From Pseudomonas saxonica (GTDB lineage: Bacteria; Pseudomonadota; Gammaproteobacteria; Pseudomonadales; Pseudomonadaceae), in assembly GCF_007858365.1 (NCBI RefSeq), contig NZ_VFIO01000007.1, forward strand, positions 124,001 through 188,000: a DNA stretch of 64,000 bases. The letters run 5' to 3'. The notes below the pieces were generated by a model, which was not told where the DNA came from, did not search any database, and worked only from the letters and a program-made list of their open reading frames with translations. This document shows positions 36,101-47,100 of the stretch, in pieces. Numbering within the stretch: position 1 is the first letter of the stretch; each line of letters begins with the position of its first letter. The position numbers and the translations under genes are program-made.

Positions 36101-39100
36101 CCGAGTGCGACGCCTTGTTGCAAGCGGGTAACCACACCGCTCGTGACTACCCGCTGGAACAGGGCTATGTGCGCTTGTTTGAAAAGCAGGTGGCGGCCCA
36201 TCCTGACCAAGTGGTTGCCACCTGCCTTGAGCAACAGTGGACGTACAGCGATCTCGATACCCGCGCCAACCGGCTTGGTTGGGCCTTGATAAGCGTCGGA
36301 ATTGGCGTTGATCAGCCCGTGGCCTTGCTGACAGAGCGCAGCCTGACGCTGCTCGGCATGATGCTCGGCAGTTTCAAGGCGGGTGCGGCGTACTTGCCGC
36401 TGGATCCGCAATTGCCAACCCAGCGTTTGCTCGACCTGCTGCAACTGGGCAAGGTGCCTGCGCTGGTGGCCAGCAGCGCCTGCCGCGATCAGGCTGTGGA
36501 GATGTTGGCGCTGCTGGCACCGGCGCAGCGTCCTCAGCTGTTGGTCTGGGACGAGGTGCAGAGCGGTGCCTGTTCAGTCGAACAGCCGGGGATCTATACC
36601 GCGCCAAACGCGCTGGCCTATGTGATCTTCACCTCCGGTTCCACCGGCACGCCCAAAGGGGTGATGGTCGAACAGGCGGGCATGCTCAATAACCAACTGA
36701 GCAAAAAGCCGTACTTTGACCTCGCCAGCGCTGACGTGATCGCCCAGACCGCCTCGCAAAGCTTCGATATATCGGTGTGGCAGTTCCTCGCCGCGCCGTT
36801 GTTTGGCGCCCAGGTCGACATCGTGCCCAACGCCATCGCCCATGATCCGGCGGCCTTGCTGGCCCATGTCGACGCACGCGGCATCAGCGTGCTGGAGAGC
36901 GTGCCGTCGCTGATTCACAGCCTGCTCGACGAGGCGCATGGCTCATTGCACAGCTTGCGCTGGATGCTCCCGACCGGCGAAGCCATGCCGCCGGAACTGG
37001 CGCGGCGCTGGTTGCAGCGCCACCCGCAGATCGGTCTGGTCAACGCTTATGGCCCCGCAGAGTGTTCGGACGACGTGGCGCTGTTTCGCGTGGATGCAGA
37101 GTCGGCGGCCGGGGCTTACTTGCCGATTGGTCTGGCCACCGATAACAACCGTTTGTACGTGCTGGACGGCGGCTTGTCGCCGGTGCCTGCGGGCGTGGTG
37201 GGTGAGCTGTATGTCGCCGGCACGGGGGTTGGTCGCGGTTATTTCAGTGACCCGTCGCGCAGTGCGGCGGTGTTCCTGCCCAACCCGTTTGCGCAACAGG
37301 CGGGCGAACGGTTGTACCGCACTGGCGATCTGGCGCGGCGCCGGGTCGACGGCCAACTGGAATACGTGGGCCGTATCGATCAGCAAGTCAAAGTGCGCGG
37401 TTTCCGCATCGAACTGGGAGAAATCGAATCGCGCCTGCGTGACCTGGATGGCGTGCGCGAAGCCGCCGTTGTGGTGCAGGACGGGCCGACCGGCAAAGCG
37501 CTGGTGGCCTTTGTCGTGCCCGACGATGACGCCCGCGACTGGAGCGCATTGCGTGAACACCTCAAGGCCGGGCTAAAAGCCCAGTTGCCCGAGTACATGG
37601 TGCCGCTGCAATGGCTGGCCTTGCCCGGCCTGCCGCGCAATGCCAACGGCAAAGTGGATCGCAAGGCGCTCCCAAAGGCCCAAGCGGCAGACTGGCAGCG
37701 CGAGGTGATTGCCCCGCAGCCGGGGGTCGAAACCGTGATGGCGGCGATTTGGCAGGAAGTGCTCAAACTGGAGGCGGTGAGCCGCGACGACAATTTCTTC
37801 GAGCTGGGTGGCCATTCCTTGCTGGTGGCGCAAGTGGTGTCCCGCGTGCGTCAGCAACTGGCCATTGAATTGCCCCTGAGTAGCCTGTTTGAAACCAGCG
37901 TGTTCAGCGAGTTTGCTGCGCGCTGTGCGGCGCAGCCCCGCGCCGTCAGCCAACCGCCGTTGCAACGCTTGGCGGCGGACCATCCCGGTGTGCTGTCTTA
38001 CGCCCAGCAACGTCAGTGGATCCTTTGGCAACTGGACCCGGACAGCGCCGCGTACAACATCCCGGCAGCGTTGCGCCTCAAGGGCACGCTGCATCGCGAC
38101 GCTTTGCTGCACAGTTTCAACGACCTGCAAGCGCGTCATGCCACGTTGCGCACCACCTTTGTTCAGGACGGCGAACAGGCCCGTGGCGTGCTGCACGCCC
38201 ATCTGCCGCTGGCCCTGCGTGAGTTGACGCTGGATAGCGCCGACGCGGCGCAGATCGAGGCGCAGGTGGCCGAAGAAATGCGTCAGCCCTTTGACCTGCG
38301 CAATGGCCCGCTGCTGCGGGTGCTGTTGCTCAAGGTCGCGGCCGACGAGCATGTGTTGGTACTGACCGTGCACCATATCGCCGCCGATGGCTGGTCGATG
38401 CAGGTGATGGTCGATGAATTCAGTGCGCTGTATCAGGCCCATGTACAAGGGCAGGCAGCCCGGTTGCCAGCCTTGGCCGTGAGCTATGCCGACTACGCGG
38501 CGTGGCAGCGTGAGTGGTTGCAAGCGGGCGAGGGCGAGCGTCAGCTCAGCGCCTGGCGCGAGCAACTGGGCACTCACCACACACCGTTGCAACTGCCCAG
38601 CGAACTGACTCGCCCGGCGATTCGCAGCGAGCGCGGCGCGCGTCTGGAACTGGCGCTGGAACCGGCGTTGGCCACCGGGCTGCGGCAAGTGGCTCAGCAG
38701 CACAATGTGACCCTGTTTATGTTGCTGCTCGCCAGCTATCAGACGCTGCTGCACCGCTACAGCGGCCAGTCGACCATCAATGTCGGCGTGCCCAATGCCG
38801 GACGCGGGCGGCTTGAAACGGAAGGCCTGATCGGCTTCTTTATCAACACTCAGGTACTGCGCGCCGAGATCGACGGCCAACAAACCTTTGCCAGCCTGTT
38901 GCAGCAGGTCAAGCGCTCGTCGCTGTGGGCACAGGCCCATCAAGACCTGCCGTTCGAGCAACTGGTAGACGCCTTGCAACCCGAGCGTAGCCTGAGCCAC
39001 AGCCCGCTGTTTCAGGTGCTGTTCAACCATCAGCGGGCCATCGGCGACAGCGTTGAACGGGTGCTCGAAGGGCTGACCGTGGAGCGCATGGACTGGCAGC

Positions 39101-41175
39101 AGCACACCGCCCAGTTCGACCTGGCGCTGGACACCGAAGAGCAGGGCGAGCATCTGCGCGCCAGCCTGACCTACGCCCGTGACGTGTATGACGCGGCCAC
39201 CATCGAGCGTCTGGCCGGGCATTGGCTCAATCTGCTGCGCGCCGTGGTCAGTGAGCCGCAGCAGCGAATTGCCGAACTGGGGCTGCTCGACAGCGCTGAA
39301 CAACTTCGCTTGATCGAACACTGGAACCCGGTGCTGGAACCTCAGGTGCAAAGCCTCAACCTGCATCAGCTGTTTGAAGCACAGGCGGCGCTACAGCCGC
39401 AGGCCGTGGCCTTGCGTTGTGCGCACGCGTCCCTGAGCTACGGCGAGCTGAATGCGCAAGCCAACCGGCTGGCGCGCAAACTGCGCGAACTGGGAGTAGG
39501 CCCGGACGTGCGGGTGGGCATTGCCACCGAACGGGCGATGCCGCTGGTGGTCGGCCTGCTGGCCATTCTCAAGGCGGGCGGCGCCTATGTGCCGCTCGAT
39601 CCGCAGTACCCGGCGGAACGCTTGAGCTACATGATTGAAGACAGCGGCATTCACCTGTTGCTGACCCAAGAGCACTTGCTGGAAAACCTGCCGCCACGGG
39701 TGGGCGTGCAGACCCTGTGCCTGGAGCATCTGGTGCTGGACGGTTTCAGCGAACAAAACCTTGGCAACCTGACCCACGCCGACAACCTGGCCTATGTGAT
39801 CTACACCTCCGGCTCTACGGGTCGGCCCAAAGGCGCACTGTTGAGCCACGCCAACGTCACCCGCTTGCTCAGCGCGACACAGGGGTCGTTCAATTTCGGC
39901 CCGAGCGATGTGTGGACGCTGTTCCATTCCTACGCTTTCGACTTCTCGGTGTGGGAGTTGTTTGGCGCGCTGTGCACCGGCGGGCGTCTGGTGATCGTGC
40001 CGTACTACATCAGCCGTGAGCCGCAGGCGTTTCACCAGTTGCTGTGCGACGAACAGGTGACGGTGCTCAACCAGACACCCACCGCTTTCCGCCAACTGCT
40101 GCCGGTTGCCTGCAACAGCCCGCAACCGCTGGCGTTGCGTTGGGTGATCTTCGGCGGTGAAGCGTTGGAAGTGTCCAGCCTGCGCCCGTGGTATGAGCGT
40201 TTTGGCAGCCATCAGACCACCCTGGTCAACATGTACGGCATTACTGAAACCACGGTGCATGTGACCTTCCGTGCGCTGAGCCCGAGCGACCTTGATGCCA
40301 AGGTGCAAAGCCCGATTGGCCGGCCCCTCAACGACCTCAGCTGGTACTTGCTCGACAGTCAGCTGCAGCCCGTTGCGCAAGGCTGCGCGGGTGAGCTGTA
40401 TATCGCCGGTGCCGGTCTGGCGCGGGGCTATCACGGGCGTGCCGGGCTGACCGCCGAGCGCTTTGTCGCCAGCCCCTTTATGGCCGGTGAGCGCCTGTAC
40501 CGCAGCGGCGATCTGGCCCGTCAGCGGGCGGACGGCAATATCGAGTATCTGGGCCGCATCGACCAGCAAGTGAAAATTCGCGGGTTCCGTATCGAGCTGG
40601 GTGAAATCGAAGCCTGCCTCAAGCAGCAAATCGGCGTGGCCGAAGCGGTACTCAGCGTGCACCAAGACCAGCTGTGCGCCTACGTGGTGGCGGATCACAC
40701 GCCGGTCGATCCGCTGCTGTGGCGCGAGCAACTGCGGGCGGCGCTCAAAGTCGACCTGCCGGACTACATGGTGCCGAGCCATTGGCTGCTGCTCGACGAA
40801 CTGCCCCTGACCGGCAACGGCAAACTCGACCGCAAAGCCTTGCCCCTGCCCGACGCCGAGGTATGGCAGCGACCTTACCGGGCCCCGGAGGGCGAGCTGG
40901 AAACCCAACTGGCGGCGATTTGGGCCAGCGTGCTGGGGGTCGAGCGTGTCGGTCGTGACGACAACTTCTTTGAATTGGGCGGGCACTCGTTGCTCGCGGC
41001 TCAGGCCAGTGCCCGGGTCGAACTTGAATTGGGCATCGAACTGGCGCTGCGTGCGCTGTTCGAGGCCACTGACTTGCACACCTATGCCGCTTTGGCACAG
41101 GCCCAAACGCCTGCGGATAACGCTGTTCGTTTGAGCGCGCTTGAATCGCTGCTCGACGAGATGGAGATCAACTGA
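30130..41175 (+). CDS. pvdI: Pyoverdine side-chain NRPS, modules D-Ser/Dab/Thr (PvdI-like)
   Basis: 3681 aa, three modules, no thioesterase. Module 1: LCL-type C (HHIVSDG about 182), A (YTSGSTGRPKG about 660; pocket D-V-W-H-V-S-L-I-D = Ser), carrier LGGDS (about 1047), epimerase (HHLAVDG about 1226), giving D-Ser. Module 2: DCL-type C (YPLSPMQ about 1557; HHILIDA, see findings), A (about 2165; D-I-W-E-L-T-A-D-D = Dab, same as the PvdL Dab domain), carrier LGGHS (about 2560). Module 3: LCL-type C (HHIAADG about 2748), A (about 3223; D-F-W-N-I-G-M-V-H = Thr), carrier LGGHS (about 3617). The first C is LCL type, fitting the L-Dab end of PvdL. Its TGA overlaps the next ATG by one base (ATGA type), so the two enzymes are coupled. 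The symbol follows usual naming for the first side-chain synthetase; residues are read from pocket positions by eye. Confidence 0.9.
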   Translation: MNAEKSLKLARRFIELPLEKRQLFLDGLRAEGIDFSQFPIPADVPQADRHALSYAQRRMWFLWQLDPLSGAYNLPGAVRLKGALNIAALEQAFTHVVQRHETLRTVFRQNPDDSLEQAPLSAPLVVEQVDLSLLPVIEREQAVAAQAQQQSLQPFDLASGPLLRIKLLKLDPCEHVLLLTLHHIVSDGWSMNVLIDEFIRSYDAFERGHTPQLADLPIQYSDYALWQRRWLEAGEQARQLTYWQAQLGDEHPVMALPADYPRPAMPSYQGTRHEFAVAPELVEQLRALAQQHQVTLFMLLLGAFNILLHRYSGQSDLRVGVPIANRNRREVEGLIGFFVNTQVLRTQLTAQTSVAELLSAVKETALGAQAHQELPFEQLVEALKLERNLSHNPLFQVMYNHQPNVADIEAVSTASGLELGLIEWQGRTTQFDLSLDTYEKGGRLHAALTYANDLFDASTITRMARHWSNLLRALVDNSERRVGELPMLDAGEVQAQVHDWNSTQVDYPTHTCLQQLIEAQVTRTPEASALIFGAQAMTYAQLNARANQLAYALREQGVGPDVLVGVAVERSLEMVIGLLAILKAGGAYVPLDPDYPQERLAYMIEDSGIGLLLSQTALLTKLPVTGVTVICLDQNTEWLDAYSDDNLVVAQDSQHLAYVIYTSGSTGRPKGAGNTHAALVNRLSWMQQAYTLTAEDAVLQKTPFSFDVSVWEFFWPLLTGARLVLAQPGEHREPLRLIDTIREQRITTLHFVPSMLQAFIHETGVEQCHSLRRIVCSGEALPVDAQQQVFGKLPKAELYNLYGPTEAAIDVTHWTCVDEGSASVPIGLPIANLRTLVLDADLSPVAVGVAGELYLGGAGLARNYHRRAALTAERFVPCPFNPGQRLYRTGDLVRQRVDGVIEYLGRLDHQVKLRGLRIELGEIEARLVEQPSVREAVVLVLDGKQLVAYVVLEDPASAEDWQAALTAHLQAGLPEYMVPSHWVSLERLPLSPNGKLERKALPRPDLSAVQQGYAAPNNTLEQCLADIWQHVLGVAQVGVDDNFFALGGDSIISIQVVSRARQAGIAFSPRDLFQHQTIRSLARVAQLSSHSQIDQGVATGAVALAPVQQWFFDQPMPARQHWNQSLLLHPRQPIEAAQLEQALHTLLSHHDALRLRFEQHAGRWQQAYAELPGDTLLWHKQAASSDELHSLCEQAQRSLDLQNGPLLRALLVDLPDHSQRLLLVVHHLAVDGVSWRVLLEDLQQFYSSPAQPPQAKTSAYQAWTARLSDAAQARVDELALWQQQLVGASSALPQDRAEAGLHSRDGRTLELKLNHELTRQLLQVAPATYRTQVNDLLLTALARVICRWSGQASSLIQLEGHGREELFADLDLSRTVGWFTSLFPVQLTPTADLGDSLKSIKEQLRSVPEKGVGYGLLRYLAGAEVGSQLAALATPRITFNYLGQFDRQFDEQALFTPATESAGRAQDEQAPLANWLSIEGQVYGGELSLQWTYSEQMYDAATIQALVDDYQRELSALIEHCVNHEQGGMTPSDFPLAQLTQAQLDMLKVPARDIEDIYPLSPMQQGLLVHTLLEPGSGIYFMQDRYIIDSEIDLPRFTAAWHAVAQRHDALRASFSLDDDGRMLQIIHRDAAPTVQVHDWSERPEAEHEAALQALLAQDRAQGFDLLDTPPFSLRLIRRSAGHYWFILSNHHILIDAWCRSLLLQDFFALYSGERTLAPAARYRDFIQWLQEQGEREALDAWAIELAGFEQPTPLPFDRALRRQGGFSEIGDVYADLEVTQGRALRELAQRYQLTVNTLTQAAWALVLQRYSGLDEVLFGVTVAGRPINRPEMQDTVGLFINSIPLRMRLPRAGQNVSVREWLQGLFEHNLALREHEHLPLLNIQACSALEKGQNIFDSLFVYENAPVESAVASGAAQINAKSDSARTHTNYPMTVVVYPGDALGLHLSYDKRFFDDATAERLLADFKRLLLAIGEHAEGQFADLPVVARAECDALLQAGNHTARDYPLEQGYVRLFEKQVAAHPDQVVATCLEQQWTYSDLDTRANRLGWALISVGIGVDQPVALLTERSLTLLGMMLGSFKAGAAYLPLDPQLPTQRLLDLLQLGKVPALVASSACRDQAVEMLALLAPAQRPQLLVWDEVQSGACSVEQPGIYTAPNALAYVIFTSGSTGTPKGVMVEQAGMLNNQLSKKPYFDLASADVIAQTASQSFDISVWQFLAAPLFGAQVDIVPNAIAHDPAALLAHVDARGISVLESVPSLIHSLLDEAHGSLHSLRWMLPTGEAMPPELARRWLQRHPQIGLVNAYGPAECSDDVALFRVDAESAAGAYLPIGLATDNNRLYVLDGGLSPVPAGVVGELYVAGTGVGRGYFSDPSRSAAVFLPNPFAQQAGERLYRTGDLARRRVDGQLEYVGRIDQQVKVRGFRIELGEIESRLRDLDGVREAAVVVQDGPTGKALVAFVVPDDDARDWSALREHLKAGLKAQLPEYMVPLQWLALPGLPRNANGKVDRKALPKAQAADWQREVIAPQPGVETVMAAIWQEVLKLEAVSRDDNFFELGGHSLLVAQVVSRVRQQLAIELPLSSLFETSVFSEFAARCAAQPRAVSQPPLQRLAADHPGVLSYAQQRQWILWQLDPDSAAYNIPAALRLKGTLHRDALLHSFNDLQARHATLRTTFVQDGEQARGVLHAHLPLALRELTLDSADAAQIEAQVAEEMRQPFDLRNGPLLRVLLLKVAADEHVLVLTVHHIAADGWSMQVMVDEFSALYQAHVQGQAARLPALAVSYADYAAWQREWLQAGEGERQLSAWREQLGTHHTPLQLPSELTRPAIRSERGARLELALEPALATGLRQVAQQHNVTLFMLLLASYQTLLHRYSGQSTINVGVPNAGRGRLETEGLIGFFINTQVLRAEIDGQQTFASLLQQVKRSSLWAQAHQDLPFEQLVDALQPERSLSHSPLFQVLFNHQRAIGDSVERVLEGLTVERMDWQQHTAQFDLALDTEEQGEHLRASLTYARDVYDAATIERLAGHWLNLLRAVVSEPQQRIAELGLLDSAEQLRLIEHWNPVLEPQVQSLNLHQLFEAQAALQPQAVALRCAHASLSYGELNAQANRLARKLRELGVGPDVRVGIATERAMPLVVGLLAILKAGGAYVPLDPQYPAERLSYMIEDSGIHLLLTQEHLLENLPPRVGVQTLCLEHLVLDGFSEQNLGNLTHADNLAYVIYTSGSTGRPKGALLSHANVTRLLSATQGSFNFGPSDVWTLFHSYAFDFSVWELFGALCTGGRLVIVPYYISREPQAFHQLLCDEQVTVLNQTPTAFRQLLPVACNSPQPLALRWVIFGGEALEVSSLRPWYERFGSHQTTLVNMYGITETTVHVTFRALSPSDLDAKVQSPIGRPLNDLSWYLLDSQLQPVAQGCAGELYIAGAGLARGYHGRAGLTAERFVASPFMAGERLYRSGDLARQRADGNIEYLGRIDQQVKIRGFRIELGEIEACLKQQIGVAEAVLSVHQDQLCAYVVADHTPVDPLLWREQLRAALKVDLPDYMVPSHWLLLDELPLTGNGKLDRKALPLPDAEVWQRPYRAPEGELETQLAAIWASVLGVERVGRDDNFFELGGHSLLAAQASARVELELGIELALRALFEATDLHTYAALAQAQTPADNAVRLSALESLLDEMEIN

Positions 41176-44100
41176 TGGAAAACGCAACCGCCTGGCGCAT
41201 TGCCAACCGTTTCGCCAGCCTTGCGCCGCAGCAGCGCCGCGAATTTCTGCAAAAAATGCAGGAGCAGGGCGTCAGTTTTGGTCAACTGCCGATTCCGCCC
41301 ACCGCACCCGCCAATGAGCCGTGCGAACTGTCTTATGCGCAGCAGCGCCAGTGGTTTTTGTGGCAGCTTGATCCCGAGGGTGCGGCCTACCATATCCCCG
41401 CCGCCCTGCGGTTGCGCGGCACGCTCAACGTCGAGGCCTTGCAACAGAGTTTTGACGCGCTGCTGGAGCGTCATCACAGCTTGCGCACCGGCTTCACCGA
41501 AGAAGACGGGCAAGTGCGCCAACAGTTGCACGGCTCGACCTTGCGCTTAACGCAGCATGATTTACGCGATCAACCCTCGCCAGAGCGCATGGCCTGTGCG
41601 TTGCGTCAGGTCGAGCAGGACATCGCCCAACCTTTCGATCTGCAACACGGCCCGTTGCTGCGCGTCAGCCTGATGCAACTGGACAACGACGATCATGTGC
41701 TGGTGTTGACCCTGCACCATATCGTCGCCGATGGTTGGTCGATGGGCGTACTGATCGAAGAGTTCTCTGCGCTCTACGCCGGCCATGCCCAAGGCCGCAG
41801 CGCCGAGTTGCCGGCCTTGCCGATTCAATACGCCGACTACGCGCTGTGGCAACGGCGCTGGATGGAGGCAGGCGAGCTGGAGCGCCAATTGGACTGGTGG
41901 CGCGCGCAATTGGGCACGGAACAGCCCGTGCTTGAACAGCCCGTGCTTGAACTGCCCGGCGACCGTTCGCGCCCCGCGCAACCGACCCAGCATGGCGCGC
42001 GGCTGGACTTTGCGCTTGAGCCCGCACTGGCCAAGGGCTTGATGACGCTGGCGCGCCAACGCGGCGTGACCCCTTTTATGCTGTTGCTGGCCAGTTTTCA
42101 GGCGTTGCTGCATCGCTACAGCGGCCAGACCGACCTGCGTATCGGCGTGCCGGTGGCCAACCGCAACCGTGCCGAAACCCATGGCCTTATCGGTTTTTTC
42201 GTCAACACCCAGGTACTGCGCGCCGAGCTGGACGGGCGCCTGCCGTTTGCCCGTTTGCTGGAGCAAACCCGCGACCGCTCGCTGGATGCCCAAGGTTATC
42301 AGGACGTGCCGTTCGAGCGTCTGGTCAATGCCCTGCAAGGCGAGCGCAGCCTGAGTCACAGCCCTCTGTTTCAGGTGATGTTCAACCACCAGCAAAGTCG
42401 TCCCGGCGCGCTGGGCGGGATGCTCGCCGGTCTTGAAGTCGAAAGCCTGGAGTGGCAAGGCCGCACCGCTCAATTCGACCTGCAACTGGACACCCACGAA
42501 GAAGGCGAGCGGTTGCTGGCCAGCCTGACCTACGCCACCGACCTGTTTGACGCCGCGCGCATCGACACCCTGGCCCGCCACTGGCGCAACCTGCTGGGCG
42601 CGATTGTGGCCAACCCCGAGTGCGCCATTGGCGAGTTGCCGATGCTCTCGGCGGGCGAAAGCGAGGCCACGCTCTATGGCCTCAATGCCACACAACAGGA
42701 CTATCACGGCCCCGAGTGCGTGCATCTGCATATCGAAGCACAAGCGGCGGCCACCCCGGATGCCTGCGCGCTGGTATTTGCCGGGCAACGCCTGACTTAC
42801 GCCGAGTTGAATCAGCGGGCCACCCGTCTCGCGCATACATTGCGCGAGCAGGGCGTCGGCCCCGAAGTGCGGGTGGGTATTGCTTGTGAGCGCTCGCTGG
42901 AGCTGGTGATCGGTCTGTTGGCGATTCTCAAGGCAGGCGGTGCCTATGTGCCGCTGGACCCGGAATACCCGGCTGAACGTCTTGCCTATATGTTCGACGA
43001 CAGCGGTATCAGCCTGCTGTTGACTCAAGCGCACCTGCTGGCCGCTTTGCCTGTGCCGGCTGGGCTGGCACACCGGTGCCTTGAGTCGTCAGCCCACTGG
43101 CTCAGCGATGTCAGTGCGGACAACCTGACCAACACCGCGTGCGCACAAAACCTGGCCTATGTGATTTACACCTCCGGTTCCACGGGCAAGCCCAAAGGTG
43201 CTGGCAACAGTCACGGCGCGCTGTACAACCGTCTGGCGTGGATGCAACAGGCCTATGACCTGACTCCCGAAGACCGGGTGTTGCAGAAAACCCCGTTCAG
43301 TTTTGATGTGTCGGTGTGGGAGTTTTTCTGGCCGTTGATGCACGGCGCCACTTTGGTGGTCGCAGCCCCTGGCGCCCACCGCGATCCGCAACAACTGGCG
43401 GCCCTGATCGTCGAACAAGCGATCACCACCCTGCATTTTGTGCCGTCGATGCTGCAAGCCTTTATCAGCGCCGACGAAGCCGCTCGCTGTACGTCCTTAC
43501 AACGCATCGTGTGCAGTGGCGAAGCCTTGCCGATGACCTTGCAGCGCCAGACCTTCAACTGCCTGCCGCAGGCCCGGCTATACAACCTGTATGGCCCGAC
43601 CGAAGCGGCCATCGACGTGACCCATTGGACCTGCGTAGAAGAGGGCCGCGACAACGTGCCGATTGGCCGCCCCATCGCCAACCTGCGCACCTATATCCTC
43701 AGCCCCGAATTACGGCCCTTGCCCAGCGGTGCGATCGGCGAGCTTTACCTGGCTGGTGCCGGGCTGGCGCGGGGTTACCATGCCCGTCCGGCGCTGACCG
43801 CCGAGCGCTTTGTGGTTGATCCATTTGGCCGTGGTGAGCGTTTGTACCGCACCGGCGATCTGGCCCGCTATCGTGCCGATGGCGCCATCGAGTACTGCGG
43901 GCGAATTGATCACCAAGTAAAAATCCGTGGCTTGCGCATCGAACTGGGCGAAATCGAAGCGCGCCTGCAAGAACACCCGCAGGTGCAGGAAGCCGTGGTG
44001 TTGGCGCTGGGCAACCAGTTGGTCGCTTATCTGGTGCCGGTCGAGGCCGTGCTTGATCTGCCGGCATGGCGCGAAGCACTCAAGGCGCACCTGCTGCACA

Positions 44101-47100
44101 CCTTGCCCGACTACATGGTGCCGACGCACCTGATGTTGATCGACCACATGCCGCTCAGCCCCAACGGCAAACTGGACCGCAAGCAATTACCGAGCCCTGA
44201 GGTCAGCGTCAGCCAGCGTGTTTTTGAAGCGCCACGCAGCGACAACGAGCGGCAACTGGCAGCCATTTGGCAAGACGTGCTGGGTGTCGAACAGGTCGGT
44301 CGGCAGGACAACTTCTTCGAGCTGGGCGGGGATTCGATCATCTCCATTCAAGTGGTCAGCCGCGCCCGTCGCGCCGGTTTGCGCTTGCAGCCCCGCGACC
44401 TGTTTCAACAACCGACACTGCACGCACTGGCCGCTGTGGTCAGCCAGCAGGCCGCGCCGCAGATTGCCCAAGGCCCCGTCGTGGGTACGCAAACCCTGAC
44501 CCCGGTGCAGCAGTGGTTTTTTGCCAACCAGACCGTGCAGCCCCAACACTGGAATCAGTCGGTGTTGCTGGACGTGCGCCAACCGTTGGACTTGCTGCGC
44601 CTGCAAACCGCGCTGCAACGAGTGCTGGCACAGCATGATGCCCTGCGGTTGCAATTCCGCCAGCAGGACGGGCAGTGGACGGCGCGCTATGTGCCACTGG
44701 ACAGCGCCGCCGCCACGGATGTGCTGTGGACGGCGCAGGTGCAAAGCGACGACACCTTGCAAGGGCTGTGCGATGAAGCCCAGCGCAGCCTCTCGCTGCA
44801 CGACGGCCCGTTGCTGCGCGCCGTGCTGATCGACCATGAAAACGGCGGTCAGCGGTTGTTGTTGGTGATCCACCATTTGGTGGTCGATGGCGTGTCGTGG
44901 CGGGTGCTGCTCGAAGACCTGCAAGCAGCCTACGCCGATCAGGCGTTACCGGAAAAAACCAGCGCCCTGCAAGACTGGGCGACGCAACTGAGCGCCTACG
45001 CCAGCAGCGAACAACTGGCGGCAGAGCTTGAGTGGTGGCAGCAGCAGTTGAACGACGTCAGCGGCGCGTTGCCCGATGCCCGTGCAAACGGCAGTCAGGC
45101 GCTGCGTCATCGGCAGGTGGTCAGCCTCGGTCTGGACCGTGAGCAGACCCGCCACTTGCTGCAACACGCACCGGCAGCGTACCGCACGCAGGTCAACGAC
45201 CTGTTGCTGACGGCGCTGGCCCGCGCCCTGTGCGACTGGAGTGGCGAGGCGTCAGCGCTGATTCAACTCGAAGGCCACGGCCGTGAAGACGTCTTTGAAA
45301 CCCTCGACCTGACCCGCACCGTGGGGTGGTTTACCAGCTTGTTCCCGGTCAAATTGACCCCGGCGGCGGACATGGCCGCCTCGATCAAGTCGATCAAACA
45401 GCAATTGCGCGACATTCCCGGCAAAGGCCTGGGCTTTGGCGTGTTGCGCTTTCAGGGCGATGCCGAGGTGCAAGCCAGCCTGGCGGCGTTACCCGCGCCC
45501 CGTGTGACGTTCAACTACCTGGGGCAGTTCGATCAGAGCTTCAGCGACGACGCGCTGTTTGTTCCGGCACAGCAGGCCAGCGGCGCGGCGCAAAGTCTGG
45601 ACTCACCGTTGGCCAACTGGCTGTCGGTGGACGGTCAGGTGTTTGGCGGCGAACTCAAACTGGACCTGAGCTTCAGTCAGGACTGTTTCGACAAGCCCGT
45701 GATTGAAGCGCTGGCGGCGGCTTTTCAAGCGCACTTGCAGGCGCTGGTGGCGCACTGCATTGACCCGCAACACAGCGGCGTGACCCCGGCCGACTTCCCG
45801 CTGGCCCGCCTGACTCAGGCCCAGCTCGATCAACTGCCGGTCACGCCTCGCCAGATTGAGGATGTGTATCCGCTGTCACCCATGCAAAACGGCCTGCTGT
45901 TTCACAGCCTGTATGAGCCGCAGGCGGGGGCTTACGTCAATCAACTCAGCGTTGAAGCCACCGGCCTGGACGCTGCCCGTCTGGCACGCGCCTGGCAAGC
46001 CACGCTGGATGCCCACCCGATCTTGCGCAGCGGTTTCCACTGGCCGCAAGGGGCCAGCGAACCGCTGCAACTGGTGCAGCGTTCATTGCAATTGCCGCTG
46101 ACCGTACTCGACTGGCGCGGCCGAGCCGATCAGACCGCCGAACTGGAATTGCTGGCCCGCAGCGAGCGCTTGCAATTTGACCCAGCCCACCCGCCGTTGC
46201 TGCGTCTGGCGCTGGTGCGCCTCGACGAACAGCGCCAGCAATTGATCTACACCCACCACCATTTATTGCTGGATGGCTGGAGCAACGCCTTGCTGCTGGG
46301 CGAGGTGCTGCAGCGCTATGCCGGCGTCGAGGTGGCCCCTCATCAAGGCCGCTTCGCCGATTACATCGGTTGGTTGCAAGAGCAGGACGCACAGGCGGAT
46401 GAAGCCTTCTGGCGCGCGCAGTTAGCGACGCTGGAGAACCCGACCCTGCTGGCCCAAAGTCTTCCCCATACGCTTTCGGACAACAGCGCTTACGCCGATC
46501 ATCGGCAGGTGTTCGATGCCGCGAGCAGCGAGGCGTTTAACCGCTTTGCCCGCCAGCACAGCATCACCCTCAACACCTTGGTACAAGGCGCATGGGCGCT
46601 GTTGTTGCAACGTTACAGCGGTCAGCACACCGTGGTGTTCGGTGCCACGGTGTCAGGCCGCCCGGTGGACCTGCCGGGGGCTGAAACCCAGCTGGGCCTG
46701 TTTATCAATACCCTGGCGGTGATCACTCGCCCGCAGGCGGCCGAAAGCGTGGCCCAGTGGCTGGGCCGCTTGCAGGCGCACAACCTTGAACTGCGCGAGC
46801 ATGAATTCAGTGCCCTGAGCGATGTACAGCGCTGGGCCGGTCGTGCGGGCGAGCCGCTGTTCGACAGCCTGCTGGTGTTTGAAAACTTCCCGATCAGCGA
46901 GGCCTTGCAGCAAGGCGCACCGGACGGTTTGAGCTTCTCGCTGCCGGACAATCATGAGCGCACCAACTACCCGCTGACATTGGCGGCGGTCAGCGAAGGT
47001 CAACTGAGCCTGACCTGGAGCTTTTTGCTCAGCCATTTCGAGCCGACCGCCATTGCTCGCATGAGCGAGCATCTGGCCTGCCTGCTGCACGCTATGGTGG

